Shown: one piece after another, positions 1 to 6,384 of the stretch
Layout of the letters: each line of letters starts with the position of its first letter
How positions within the stretch are numbered: the first letter of the stretch is position 1
Source: Acidobacteriaceae bacterium
GTDB taxonomy: Bacteria; Acidobacteriota; Terriglobia; Terriglobales; Acidobacteriaceae
Length of the DNA stretch: 7,226 nucleotides
Reading direction: 5' to 3'
NCBI GenBank assembly: GCA_025462805.1
Contig: JAOAPJ010000169.1
Location: forward strand, 1 to 7,226
Translations under genes and position numbers: made by a program
Notes under the pieces: generated by a model
The model's database searches: none
Told to the model about the DNA's origin: nothing
The model's input: only the letters and a program-made list of their open reading frames with translations

Positions 1-201
1 GCAGGAGCGCCCTTCATGCACCGCATGGAGCTCTGGGTGGACGGCGTGAAGAAGTATCAGCAGTTCGCGCGCGACTTCTCCCACTACGCCTTCCTCGACA
101 CCACCATCACCCTCACCGCCGGAACGCATCACGTCTCGATCTACGCCGCCGGCGAAGACAATTCGCTCCAGCGCAAGGACTACACCATCACCGTCCAATA
201 G
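1..201 (+). CDS. C-terminal end of a secreted/surface protein with Ig-like tail (5' truncated)
   Basis: The frame is open from base 1 and ends at TAG 199-201, so only the last 66 residues are seen; the ATG at 16 is internal, not a start. The fragment contains 'MELWVDGVKKYQ', then an alternating hydrophobic pattern ending 'LTAGTHHVSIYAAGEDN...YTITV'. This is the strand pattern of a bacterial Ig-like beta-sandwich of the kind found at the C-terminus of many large secreted acidobacterial proteins ('xVDGVKxY...LxAGxHxVxVxAxD'). The residues around 'VDGVKKY' would be a beta-hairpin and the final strand is 'YTITV'. The role of the full protein cannot be told from this tail; an extracellular adhesive or carbohydrate-linked role is only a family-level guess. 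A strong terminator follows 25 bases after the stop, so this is the last gene of its transcript. Confidence 0.7.
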   Translation, partial: AGAPFMHRMELWVDGVKKYQQFARDFSHYAFLDTTITLTAGTHHVSIYAAGEDNSLQRKDYTITVQ

Positions 202-226
202 CTCCAAACCCATCCATCAACGCCCT

Positions 227-269
227 GGCCCCTCTGCTCTCGCTCCAGCAGAGGGGCCTTTGTCTTTCT
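227..269 (+). terminator. Intrinsic (rho-independent) terminator
   Basis: A perfect 12-bp stem, GGCCCCTCTGCT (227-238) pairing with AGCAGAGGGGCC (247-258), encloses an 8-nt loop and is followed at once by a T-rich tract, TTTGTCTTTCT (259-269). It lies 25 nt after the stop of the truncated first gene and ends transcription before the VOC gene. The T tract is on the plus side only, so it should work mainly in the plus direction. Confidence 0.92.
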
Positions 270-357
270 CCGGAAAAACATGCGCCAGGACTCCCGCGTG
301 GACTAGCATGAACGTCGCCCGGCGGGCACATACTTCTCCGCGCAAAGGAGCCTCACG

Positions 358-711
358 ATGTCCAATCCGTTCGTCCATCTCGAACTCAACACGCCCGACC
401 TCGCCAAAGCCAAGGCCTTCTATGGTGAACTCTTCGGCTGGGAATTTCAGGACATGAGCATGGTCCCATCCGGCATCTACAGCACCTTCAAGCCCTCTGA
501 AGGTCCCGGCGGTGGCATGATGTCGATGCCCGACGGCAAACCTGGCTGGCTCAGCTACGTCGGCGTCAGCAACATTCAGGAGTCCACCGACAAAGCACGC
601 GCCCTCGGCGCCACCATCCTCATGGGCCCGCACCCGATTCCCGACGTCGGTTCCTTCACCGTCCTCAACGACCCCACCGGCTGCACCATCGCCCTGTTCC
701 AGGCCAAGTAA
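358..711 (+). CDS. VOC-superfamily (glyoxalase/bleomycin-resistance fold) protein
   Basis: A 117-residue single-module protein with two beta-alpha-beta-beta-beta units. The first begins 'FVHLELNTPDLAKAKAFYGELFGWEF' in outline (residues 5-30), where H7 sits at the usual first metal-ligand position of the fold. The second begins 'WLSYVGVSNIQESTDKARALGA' in outline (64-85) and ends 'GSFTVLNDPTGCTIALFQAK' (98-117). 'DPTGxxxALF' is the typical last-strand motif; the position often held by Glu is Gln115 here, so metal binding is uncertain. It most resembles the Cfp30B/YckJ-like 'VOC family protein' group, whose substrates are mostly unknown. The ATG is well supported by AAGGAG at 345-350 with a 7-nt spacer. 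The esterase gene starts 13 nt downstream, so the two are probably co-transcribed. Glyoxalase I or antibiotic resistance should not be assumed. Confidence 0.9.
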   Translation: MSNPFVHLELNTPDLAKAKAFYGELFGWEFQDMSMVPSGIYSTFKPSEGPGGGMMSMPDGKPGWLSYVGVSNIQESTDKARALGATILMGPHPIPDVGSFTVLNDPTGCTIALFQAK

Positions 712-724
712 GCGGCGAGAACGT

Positions 725-1849
725 ATGCTCCCCCTTCTCGCCTTCGCCCTTGTCCTCGCGGTCCCTGCAGGTGGCCAGTCGAACACCGCCACAACGCCGG
801 CGGCGCGCCCCACTCCGCCCACCCGCGATCCCCACACTTCGGGATACGTAACTGCCACAGAGCTACCCGACGGCGCCACCCCACCAGCGAACGTAGACGG
901 CAACTTCATCCTCGGCCCAACTCACCCCCCGGCGCCCGAGATGTCGAAGCACCCCGGCGTGCCCCAGGGCAAGGTCTACGAATTCACCATGAGTTCCGCC
1001 GATAGCAAGTTCTACCCCGGTATCGCGCGGGAGCCGTACACCTTCGGCACTCCCGATCCCAAAGACCCAGCCAAACTCATCGTCACCACCAGCCGCCCCG
1101 CGCCCTACACCCGCAAGGTGGCCGTCTACATTCCGCAGCAATACGTGCCCGGCGCCGCCGCTCCCTTCATCGTCGGCGCCGACGGACCAGATCCCGCGCT
1201 CTTCACCGCGCTCGACAATCTCATCGCCCAGCACCGCGTCCCCGCCATGATCGCCATCTCCATCGCCAATGGCAGCGGCGACGCGCAAGGCAGCGAGCGC
1301 GGCCTCGAATACGACACCATGTCCGGACGTTATGCAGAGTTCGTCGAGCAGGAAGTGCTGCCTCTGGTCGAAGCGAAGTACCACGTCACCCTCACCAAGG
1401 ACCCCGAGGGCCGCGCCACCATGGGCGGCAGCTCCGGCGGCGCCTGCGCGCTGATCATGGCCTGGTATCACCCGGAGCTCTACCACCGCGTCCTCACCTA
1501 CTCCGGCACCTGGATCAATCAGCAGTGGCCCTCTAACCCCACCACCCCGCACGGCGCATGGGAGTTCCACGAGCACCTCATCCCCACCACACCGGCCAAA
1601 CCCATCCGCATCTGGATGGAGGTCGGCGACCGCGACCTGCTCAACCCCAACGCCATGCGCGACAACATGCATGACTGGGTCCTCGCCAATGAGCAGATGG
1701 CCAGGGTGCTCGCCGCAAAGCACTACCACTACCAGTTCGTCTTCGCCCGCAACGCCGGTCACGTCGACAACACGGTCAAACAGCAGACCCTGCCCGAGGC
1801 CCTCGAATATCTCTGGCGCGGCTATCCCATCGCCGCTGGGAAGAAATAA
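725..1849 (+). CDS. Secreted alpha/beta-hydrolase esterase (enterochelin-esterase-like, PF00756 type)
   Basis: This 374-residue protein has a short hydrophobic signal peptide (about residues 1-18, 'LLAFALVLAVPAGGQS'), so it is probably exported. A low-complexity Pro/Thr linker follows, then an N-terminal beta domain containing 'GVPQGKVYEFTMSSADSKFYPG' in outline (77-98), typical of esterases of this group in Acidobacteria and Planctomycetes. The alpha/beta-hydrolase core carries the nucleophile elbow G-S-S-G-G, with S237 the likely nucleophile. An acid-bearing loop 'VGDRDLLNP' follows (D304 the likely triad acid, D302 the alternative), and H346 in 'NAGHVDN' completes the triad. Enzymes of this fold cleave esters, including feruloyl, acetyl-sugar and siderophore esters; the substrate is not indicated. 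The start at 725 has only a weak purine-rich stretch upstream, but it lies 13 nt after the VOC stop and precedes the signal peptide directly, supporting it and suggesting translational coupling. Confidence 0.88.
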   Translation: MLPLLAFALVLAVPAGGQSNTATTPAARPTPPTRDPHTSGYVTATELPDGATPPANVDGNFILGPTHPPAPEMSKHPGVPQGKVYEFTMSSADSKFYPGIAREPYTFGTPDPKDPAKLIVTTSRPAPYTRKVAVYIPQQYVPGAAAPFIVGADGPDPALFTALDNLIAQHRVPAMIAISIANGSGDAQGSERGLEYDTMSGRYAEFVEQEVLPLVEAKYHVTLTKDPEGRATMGGSSGGACALIMAWYHPELYHRVLTYSGTWINQQWPSNPTTPHGAWEFHEHLIPTTPAKPIRIWMEVGDRDLLNPNAMRDNMHDWVLANEQMARVLAAKHYHYQFVFARNAGHVDNTVKQQTLPEALEYLWRGYPIAAGKK

Positions 1850-1851
1850 CA

Positions 1852-1898
1852 ACCGCGCGCAGCGCGACGGCCGTCAGTGCCGGGCGACCGCGCGCAGC
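1852..1898. repeat. 12-bp direct repeat at convergent gene ends
   Basis: ACCGCGCGCAGC occurs exactly at 1852-1863 and again at 1887-1898, a 35-bp period. The pair spans the 24-bp gap between the convergent esterase and RbsD-like genes and the last codons of the latter. A 10-bp palindrome, GACGGCCGTC (1866-1875), lies between the copies and covers part of the minus-strand stop codon. No stem with a T tract is seen, so this is not a clear terminator. Confidence 0.5.
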
Positions 1899-2497
1899 CG
1901 CTTCTCTGCATCATCGGACCAGTACTTGCAATCCAGTTGCAGAAACACCGACGTGTAAGGCAGCGTCTCGTCAGACTTCAGCACCAGTATCTGGAAGTCC
2001 TTGCTCGCATCCGCAACCTTGCCAATCAACGTCAGGTGAGGCAGGCCCAGGGGTGCATGAGCCAGCTTCGCTCCCCGCAGTAAGGTGTCTGCATCCTTGC
2101 GAAAGCGCGTGATGCCCGGCGCATCACTCTCGGGGATCTCCCGCAGCTCTGCGTCCTGGAATACGTTGGCACGCACGTGCCGCGACTCGCCGATCTGCGC
2201 CAGCGTCGCCTTCAGCGTCGGCAGCAGGCCCATATGGGTCTCCACCACCTCCATCCCCGGAGTGGTCTGCAACGGATACGCCGAATCGACCACCAGGATC
2301 CAGTTGCGATGCCCCAGCAGCGGCAGACGATCGCGCAGCGTCGCCTGCCAACCCTGTTGCCGGACGCGCTCCTTGCCTGCACTCTGGGCAAGGCAGCGAG
2401 GCACCGTCACCCCCGTCATCACGGCAAGCACAGCAACCATCGCGCAGCTTCGTACGGAGACCTTGGCGACCAGGCGCATCCACATGCGTTGTTTCAT
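1874..2497 (-). CDS. Exported RbsD/FucU-like protein (sugar-pyranase/mutarotase fold)
   Basis: A 207-residue protein with an N-terminal signal peptide: basic start 'MKQRMWMRLVAKVSVRSC', hydrophobic core 'AMVAVLAVMTGVTV' (19-32), probable cleavage near 'CLA-QS' (37-39). The mature part matches the RbsD/FucU pattern. 'LLGHRNWILVVDSAYP' (60-75) parallels RbsD 'LGHTDxIxIADAGxP', placing H63 and D71 at the catalytic His and conserved Asp with the same spacing of eight. 'TLPYTSVFL' (178-186) parallels 'TTPYANIIL', keeping the active-site Tyr (Y181) but with Ser183 at the Asn position. RbsD and FucU interconvert anomers of ribose and fucose in the cytoplasm; export suggests a different role or site. 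Start choice is uncertain: the ATG at 2497 has no good Shine-Dalgarno, and an in-frame ATG at 2521 would add eight residues. It lies 47 nt after the MDR stop and is probably the last gene of that operon. Confidence 0.75.
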   Translation of the reverse strand: MKQRMWMRLVAKVSVRSCAMVAVLAVMTGVTVPRCLAQSAGKERVRQQGWQATLRDRLPLLGHRNWILVVDSAYPLQTTPGMEVVETHMGLLPTLKATLAQIGESRHVRANVFQDAELREIPESDAPGITRFRKDADTLLRGAKLAHAPLGLPHLTLIGKVADASKDFQILVLKSDETLPYTSVFLQLDCKYWSDDAEKRLRAVARH

Positions 2498-2544
2498 GGC
2501 CCCAACACTAATGCGCCGCATCGGGTGAGGACAAGCATCAGCAG

Positions 2545-3525
2545 CTACGTCACGACCACGATCTTCCCGCCCGCCCTGTTCTCTTCCATCAAACGGTGCG
2601 CCTCCACGATCTCCTCCAGCCGGAACGTCTTGCCCACCTGAACATGCATCGTGCCCTTCGCAATCTGATCGATCAACTCCTTCAGCGGCGTCCGCATGAA
2701 GTCCTCTGATTCGCCCGCATAGGTGGTCAGACACACCGCCGTCGGGATCTCCTCCATCGGAGCGAACTCGTCGAACGACCACTTGTTCCCGACGATTCCA
2801 GTCATGCACACAATGCCGCCGGGCCGCGCGCAGCGCAGTGAATCCTTCAGCGTGGTCGTGCCCACCAGCTCCAGCACCTTATCGACACCGCCGGAACAGA
2901 CCTCCTGCACCTGCGCCGCGATCGTGCCGGTATCGATGAACACCTGATCGGCCCCGCTCGCCCGCACCATGTCGGCACGAGCCGGATTGCGCGTGGTCGC
3001 CAGCACACGCGCACCGTGGTTCTTCGCAATCGCCGCCGCCGCCAGCCCCACCGAAGTCGTGCCTCCACGGATCAGCAGACGCTCACCCTGGGCCAGCCGC
3101 AGCGACTTGAACAGCGAGCCCCACGCCGTCTGCAGCATCTCCGGCAAGGCGCCAAGCGTCTCCCACGGCAGTTCCGACTGGATGACCTGCACCTGGGTCG
3201 CGGGCACGCATGTGTACTCCGCGTATCCGCCGTCGAACTCGCGGCCCATGCCGCCCATTGCCGTCGCGACCATATCGCCCTTACGGAACTCGCCTCCGGG
3301 CGCCTCCTCCACCGCCCCAACCGCCTCGATCCCCAGCACTCGCGGGAACTTCACCCCGGGCGAGTGACCCTGCCGCGTGAACATCTCAGACCGGTTCAGG
3401 CCGAACGCCTTCACCCGGATCAACACCTCGCCACGCTTCGGCGCAGGCACCGGAAGGCTCTCGATCTTCAATACCTCCGGCCCGCCTGCTTCACGAATCA
3501 CCGCGGCCTTCATCATCGTCGGCAT
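2545..3525 (-). CDS. Zinc-independent MDR oxidoreductase (NADPH:quinone reductase-like)
   Basis: A 326-residue medium-chain dehydrogenase/reductase. The GroES-like N-terminal domain starts '[19 protein letters not shown]' and contains '[13 protein letters not shown]' (41-53), where Asn44 occupies the place of the catalytic-zinc Cys of true alcohol dehydrogenases. 'LGIEAVG' (64-70) replaces the zinc-binding GHExxG motif, so no catalytic zinc is expected. The Rossmann part has '[16 protein letters not shown]' (153-168) as its nucleotide-binding loop, followed by '[15 protein letters not shown]' (171-185); the Thr/Arg pair after the second strand would favour NADPH (inference). The end '[17 protein letters not shown]' (309-325) is typical of quinone-oxidoreductase-like MDRs. 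The ATG at 3525 is chosen because AGGGGAGG lies 6 nt upstream, before the two further Met codons at residues 4-5. It follows the SnoaL-like gene by 14 nt, so co-transcription is very likely. The likely reaction is NADPH-dependent reduction of a quinone or enone; the substrate is unknown. Confidence 0.9.
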   Translation of the reverse strand: MPTMMKAAVIREAGGPEVLKIESLPVPAPKRGEVLIRVKAFGLNRSEMFTRQGHSPGVKFPRVLGIEAVGAVEEAPGGEFRKGDMVATAMGGMGREFDGGYAEYTCVPATQVQVIQSELPWETLGALPEMLQTAWGSLFKSLRLAQGERLLIRGGTTSVGLAAAAIAKNHGARVLATTRNPARADMVRASGADQVFIDTGTIAAQVQEVCSGGVDKVLELVGTTTLKDSLRCARPGGIVCMTGIVGNKWSFDEFAPMEEIPTAVCLTTYAGESEDFMRTPLKELIDQIAKGTMHVQVGKTFRLEEIVEAHRLMEENRAGGKIVVVT

Positions 3526-3539
3526 CTCCAGCCTCCCCT

Positions 3540-3938
3540 TCAGGCGCGCGGCGGGTTGGTGGTGGAGAAGCAGTAGCGCGCGATCTTCCACGCATCCCCA
3601 GCCTTTTGCAACACGAACAGCTCCTGGTTGGCTTCCGCGCTCTGTGCTCCAGTCGCGTGCACCGTCACCGTTCCCGCCGAGTTCGTTCGCGCGAAGGCCC
3701 ACTCCGGGGCGATCCCTCGGATCTCCTCCACGTGGAACCGGACCTTCAGGGTGATCGCATCGAACACCCCCTGATACGCCTTGCGTACCGCCTCCGCTCC
3801 AACACTCGAGGGAAAATTCTGCGGCATGAAAACACCGTCCGCCGCATAGAGCTTCATCACCGCGTCCGTGTCGGACGCGTTCAACGCATCCTGATACGTC
3901 GCCAGCACCGCCGCAACCGCCTCTTCGTTTCCATTCAT
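3540..3938 (-). CDS. SnoaL-like / SgcJ-EcaC-type NTF2-fold protein
   Basis: A 132-residue protein with the NTF2-like cone fold pattern. It begins with helices '[27 protein letters not shown]' in outline (5-31), then '[29 protein letters not shown]' in outline (32-60), a beta sheet through '[30 protein letters not shown]' in outline (64-93), and ends '[27 protein letters not shown]' in outline (104-130). The last stretch ('FVLxKxxxxWKIAxYxFxxTxPP') is the hallmark of the SgcJ/EcaC oxidoreductase-like family. Members serve as small isomerase- or cyclase-like enzymes or ligand-binding proteins; most are uncharacterised. The start at 3938 is backed by AAGGA (minus strand, 3951-3947) with an 8-nt spacer. 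It is the first gene of the minus operon, 14 nt before the MDR gene and divergent from lysR. It is probably cytoplasmic, with no signal peptide. Confidence 0.88.
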   Translation of the reverse strand: MNGNEEAVAAVLATYQDALNASDTDAVMKLYAADGVFMPQNFPSSVGAEAVRKAYQGVFDAITLKVRFHVEEIRGIAPEWAFARTNSAGTVTVHATGAQSAEANQELFVLQKAGDAWKIARYCFSTTNPPRA

Positions 3939-3979
3939 GGTCTTGATCCTTCGCCCTCTCGAAGCTGTCTCCAAGGCGG

Positions 3980-3985
3980 AATATA
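3980..3985 (-). promoter_or_regulatory. Candidate -10 element for the SnoaL-like/MDR operon
   Basis: On the minus strand 3985-3980 reads TATATT, 5 of 6 to the -10 consensus. It would put transcription start near 3973 and leave a leader of about 35 nt carrying the Shine-Dalgarno. No good -35 lies 16-18 nt upstream (TAATCG at 17 nt), which suits an activator-dependent promoter. The T-N11-A dyad would be centred about 48 bp upstream of the inferred start site. Confidence 0.35.
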
Positions 3986-4011
3986 GGCCTGTGCGCACCG
4001 CTCGATTAGTG

Positions 4012-4030
4012 GGATAAAGCGAGAATATCC
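4012..4030. promoter_or_regulatory. Candidate LysR-type operator (T-N11-A dyad)
   Basis: GGATA (4012-4016) and TATCC (4026-4030) form an inverted repeat with a 9-nt centre. It contains T4015-N11-A4027, the classic LysR-regulator box inside a dyad. It lies in the 117-bp gap between lysR and the divergent operon, where such boxes normally sit. That LysR binds here is inference. Confidence 0.5.
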
Positions 4031-4031
4031 T

Positions 4032-4045
4032 TCCCAAACTTGGGA
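4032..4045. promoter_or_regulatory. 14-bp palindrome overlapping the lysR -10; second operator candidate
   Basis: TCCCAA-AC-TTGGGA is a perfect dyad with a 2-nt centre. Its right arm overlaps the -10-like element of lysR (4044-4049), so a protein bound here could block lysR transcription (autorepression). The octamer TGGGATAA at 4041-4048 repeats exactly at 4010-4017, 31 bp or about three helical turns away, so both sites would lie on one face of the DNA. Confidence 0.45.
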
Positions 4046-4049
4046 TAAT
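4041..4049 (+). promoter_or_regulatory. Candidate extended -10 promoter for a leaderless lysR transcript
   Basis: TGGGATAAT reads as TGN plus GATAAT, an extended -10 with 5 of 6 matches. It ends 6 nt before the GTG start codon at 4056, so transcription would begin at or next to the start codon. No Shine-Dalgarno precedes the GTG, and no good -35 is seen 17 nt upstream, which an extended -10 can compensate for. Assignment is by pattern only. Confidence 0.4.
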
Positions 4050-4055
4050 CGCCTC

Positions 4056-5024
4056 GTGCCCTCCACGCCGCAAAAAAAGAGCGCTGATATAGCGCGCATC
4101 CACGGGAAAACGGTCACAGATCTCAACTCGCTCCTCATCTTCGCCCAGGTGGTCGAGTCGAGCAGCTTCTCCGCGGCCGCGCGCCGCCTTAACATGCCGA
4201 CCTCCACCGTCAGCCGCCGCATCGCGGATCTGGAAGATCAGTTGGGCCTGCGCCTGCTGGAACGCTCCACCCGCAGCCTCCGGCTGACTGATGTCGGCTC
4301 GGAGGTCCTCGAACACGCGCAGCGCACTGCGGAGCTCAGCGAAGCCATCGAGCACATCGCCTCCGACCATCTCTCGCACGTCTCCGGTACACTCCGGCTC
4401 GCCGCACCGCCCAGCATCTCGGACTCGCTGCTCGCCCCGCTCGTCGGCGCGTTCCAGGCCTCCTACCCCGACGTGCGAATCCAGATCTTCATCACCGAAC
4501 GCATCGTCGATCAGATCGCTGAGGGTGTCGACCTCGCCTTTCGCGTCGGAGAGCTGGAGGACTCCTCGCTCGTCGCCCGCCGCATCCTGACCTATCGCCA
4601 TCAGCTTGTCGCAAGCCCCGCATACCTCAACAAGTGCAGGCCGCCCAAGCGGCCGCAGGATCTGCTCGGCCACCGGCTGCTCGCGTTCTCCTTCTGGAGA
4701 CCCGAGAGCAACTGGACCTTCACCCACGCAAACGGAAAGGACAAGGAGACGCTGACCTTTCAGCCCTATCTCTCGATCAATGAGTATGCCGGCCTTGCCA
4801 CTGCGCTGCTCGCCGGAACCGGCATCGGCGATCTTCCACCCATCGTGCAGCCAGACCTGTTGCGCTCAGGCCGTCTGGTCGAGGTCCTACCCCGGTGGCA
4901 CTTCCGCGCCTTCCATCTATCGGTCGTCCACCTCGGCCACCGCTACACACCCCGCCCGGTGCGCGTCTTCAAGGAGTTCGCCGCCCAGATGGCCCCGACC
5001 CTCTTCCCGCGCCTCCCCACGTAG
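4056..5024 (+). CDS. LysR-type transcriptional regulator (CrgA/DmlR-like group)
   Basis: A 322-residue regulator. The N-terminal winged helix-turn-helix covers about residues 22-82: 'LLIFAQVVESSSFSAAARRL' (26-45), recognition helix around 'TSTVSRRIADLE' (49-60), wing 'LGLRLLERSTRSLRLTDVG' (63-81). A linker helix follows, then the periplasmic-binding-protein-like effector domain from about 112 ('TLRLAAPPSISDSLLAPLV' onward) to about 310. The HTH and effector-domain style fit the CrgA-like group, often found beside MDR oxidoreductase genes. GTG 4056 is the only plausible start: the upstream frame is closed by TAG at 3984-3986 and holds no ATG. The predicted N-terminus is about 20 residues longer than the usual 'MTDLNSLL' beginning. 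It is divergent from the SnoaL-like/MDR operon, which it most likely controls, and may regulate itself through the operator-like repeats upstream. The inducer is unknown. Confidence 0.92.
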   Translation: MPSTPQKKSADIARIHGKTVTDLNSLLIFAQVVESSSFSAAARRLNMPTSTVSRRIADLEDQLGLRLLERSTRSLRLTDVGSEVLEHAQRTAELSEAIEHIASDHLSHVSGTLRLAAPPSISDSLLAPLVGAFQASYPDVRIQIFITERIVDQIAEGVDLAFRVGELEDSSLVARRILTYRHQLVASPAYLNKCRPPKRPQDLLGHRLLAFSFWRPESNWTFTHANGKDKETLTFQPYLSINEYAGLATALLAGTGIGDLPPIVQPDLLRSGRLVEVLPRWHFRAFHLSVVHLGHRYTPRPVRVFKEFAAQMAPTLFPRLPT

Positions 5025-5044
5025 CGCAGCCTGTTCCGCGCAAA

Positions 5045-5079
5045 CAGAAGAGGCCGCCCCCGGTGGGCGGCCTCCTCTG
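5045..5079. terminator. Bidirectional hairpin terminator between convergent genes
   Basis: A perfect 10-bp stem, GAGGCCGCCC (5050-5059) with GGGCGGCCTC (5065-5074), has a 5-nt loop. It extends through an A/C mismatch by CAGA (5045-5048) pairing with TCTG (5076-5079). It lies between the stops of lysR (5024) and the minus-strand secreted gene (5106) and could serve both. The minus-side flank (TTCTGTTTG) is moderately T-rich; the plus-side flank is less so. Confidence 0.82.
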
Positions 5080-5105
5080 CGTCATGTTCTTGCTGCAGAC
5101 CGCGA

Positions 5106-6035
5106 CTACTTTCCAGAGAGGCAGCCCTTCTGGCCGGAGCTATTCGCATAACCGGTCCCCGCTGTGTACGCAGCGTTTGACCACTCCCCCTGGATCTTCC
5201 ACTGGCTGCCGTTCGAGAACGTCACCAGCGGAGCGCCGAAGGTCCATGCGCACTTGTCACCGTTCTCGCTGCCGCGCGAGTCATACCACGCACCCGGGCT
5301 CGCCGGATCGCTGCGCGCTTCGGACAGCTCGTGCCCGCTCACATTCGAAATCGCTGCCAGACCCTGCGAATGCAGCCCGGAGGTGTCCCCCGGATCGCAA
5401 CCGGCGTCCCCGTCCAGCTTGAAGAAGTAGGCAAACTGCACCCGCACGCCACTGCAGGTTCCAACACTGTGCCAGGCGCAGTACCCGGCGCTCCCGCGTG
5501 GCGTGTCGGTGTACACCGCGTAGTAGCCGTTGCCGCTCGGATCCGGAGACGTGATCACCTTGCACACTTCATTCAGAATGGTCGACGTGCTCCCGCCGCC
5601 AGTAGACCCCGTGGTGTCGATGACATGCCCTGCGTGATTGACCATCGGCCCTACCTGGCCGTTGCTGCCCGTGTACTCATCCGAGGTCTTCGCGTAATTG
5701 GAGTTGCTGAACCCCTGGTACCAGCTATCCATGCCTGTGATCTTGTCGCCGCTGTAACTGCCCCAGCTCGTACCCCAGAAGATAGCCTTTGTATTCGAAC
5801 TCGGCATGATGACGCCGCCGTGATACGTCATGTTCGGGCTTCTGGTGGCCTTGCCACCCGCAGCCTTCGCTTCCTCCGATGCACGTGCGTTCGGCTCAAA
5901 CCCGCGAGCCCAGTGAATCCCGAGCCGCGGCGGCTCGTTCGTCGTGTTCAGGTCCTGCGCTGGAGCGGCCGCGGTCGCTTGTCCAAAAGCGATACCTGCC
6001 GCGCAAAACATCGGAAGCAAGAGCATGCGTTTCAT
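5106..6035 (-). CDS. Secreted HExxE protein, EXORDIUM/PHI-1-like putative metallopeptidase fold
   Basis: A 309-residue protein with a signal peptide ('MKRMLLLPMFCAAGIAFGQA', cleavage near 18-20). Early in the mature part 'MTYHGGVIMPSSNTKAIFWG' (69-88) recalls the 'YHxGxxL...I.WYG' opening of EXORDIUM/phosphate-induced-1 proteins. The C-terminal half has 'SGHELSEARSDP' (233-244), then 'AWYD' (249-252) and 'ENGDKCAW' (257-264), matching the family layout HExxE...NP/DP...WY...D.C. H235, E236 and E239 are zincin-like, but the third zinc ligand and peptidase activity are unproven. The mature chain has six cysteines (158, 186, 194, 213, 262, 305), enough for three disulfides, and a Gly/Ser/Asn-rich composition, both fitting an extracellular protein. 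The ATG at 6035 has GGGGA 8 nt upstream and starts the signal peptide. It appears monocistronic. The cellular role is unknown. Confidence 0.78.
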   Translation of the reverse strand: MKRMLLLPMFCAAGIAFGQATAAAPAQDLNTTNEPPRLGIHWARGFEPNARASEEAKAAGGKATRSPNMTYHGGVIMPSSNTKAIFWGTSWGSYSGDKITGMDSWYQGFSNSNYAKTSDEYTGSNGQVGPMVNHAGHVIDTTGSTGGGSTSTILNEVCKVITSPDPSGNGYYAVYTDTPRGSAGYCAWHSVGTCSGVRVQFAYFFKLDGDAGCDPGDTSGLHSQGLAAISNVSGHELSEARSDPASPGAWYDSRGSENGDKCAWTFGAPLVTFSNGSQWKIQGEWSNAAYTAGTGYANSSGQKGCLSGK

Positions 6036-6384
6036 TCGCTGAGTCCCCTGTACTACTAAGTGGAATCGCCGCGAACCGATCAACGTTCGGGGGCGTGGCA
6101 AGCAGATTGCCCGCTGGCAACTCTCGCTGTCAACCTAATACGGCACAGTTTTCCCGCACATAGAGGAATGCGTTACCCCTACTTTCCCCTTGACATCGCA
6201 GTCCGCCGATTTTCGCAATCTGCTCTGCGACAGTTACCATCTCAAGCACGCAGTCCTGCATCTCACCCCATCCGCTCTTTTTTCAGGAGCCGCATTACAT
6301 CAGTCGTTTCAGCAAAAAGCATCATGAGCTCCGCTCCGGAAGCTTCGACCGTCTTCCTCCCGGGCTAGCCAGAAATTGCCAGCA

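Noticed and set aside
217..909. 230-codon minus-strand frame opposite the VOC gene
   Set aside because: It runs antisense through a well-supported VOC gene and the start of the esterase, and has Gly/Val/Arg-rich shadow composition with no family pattern.
1825..1841. TCCCA/TGGGA hairpin at the esterase end as a terminator
   Set aside because: It is only 5 bp, lies inside the coding sequence and has no T tract after it.
863..1852. 329-codon minus-strand frame opposite the esterase
   Set aside because: It mirrors a gene with signal peptide and catalytic triad; long antisense frames are expected at this GC content.
2498..2809. Extension of the RbsD-like gene upstream into the MDR gene
   Set aside because: The longer frame overlaps MDR coding sequence by far and places the signal peptide internally; starts at 2497 or 2521 fit better.
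5331..6059. 242-codon plus-strand frame opposite the HExxE gene
   Set aside because: Its sequence has no recognisable motif, while the opposite strand has a signal peptide, ribosome site and family motifs.
6190..6218. TTGACA (6190-6195) as a full sigma-70 promoter
   Set aside because: The hexamers 16-18 nt downstream (TTCGCA, TCGCAA, CGCAAT) do not resemble a -10 box.
6060..6368. 102-codon GTG-started frame in the intergenic gap
   Set aside because: No ribosome site, no family resemblance, and composition like non-coding DNA.
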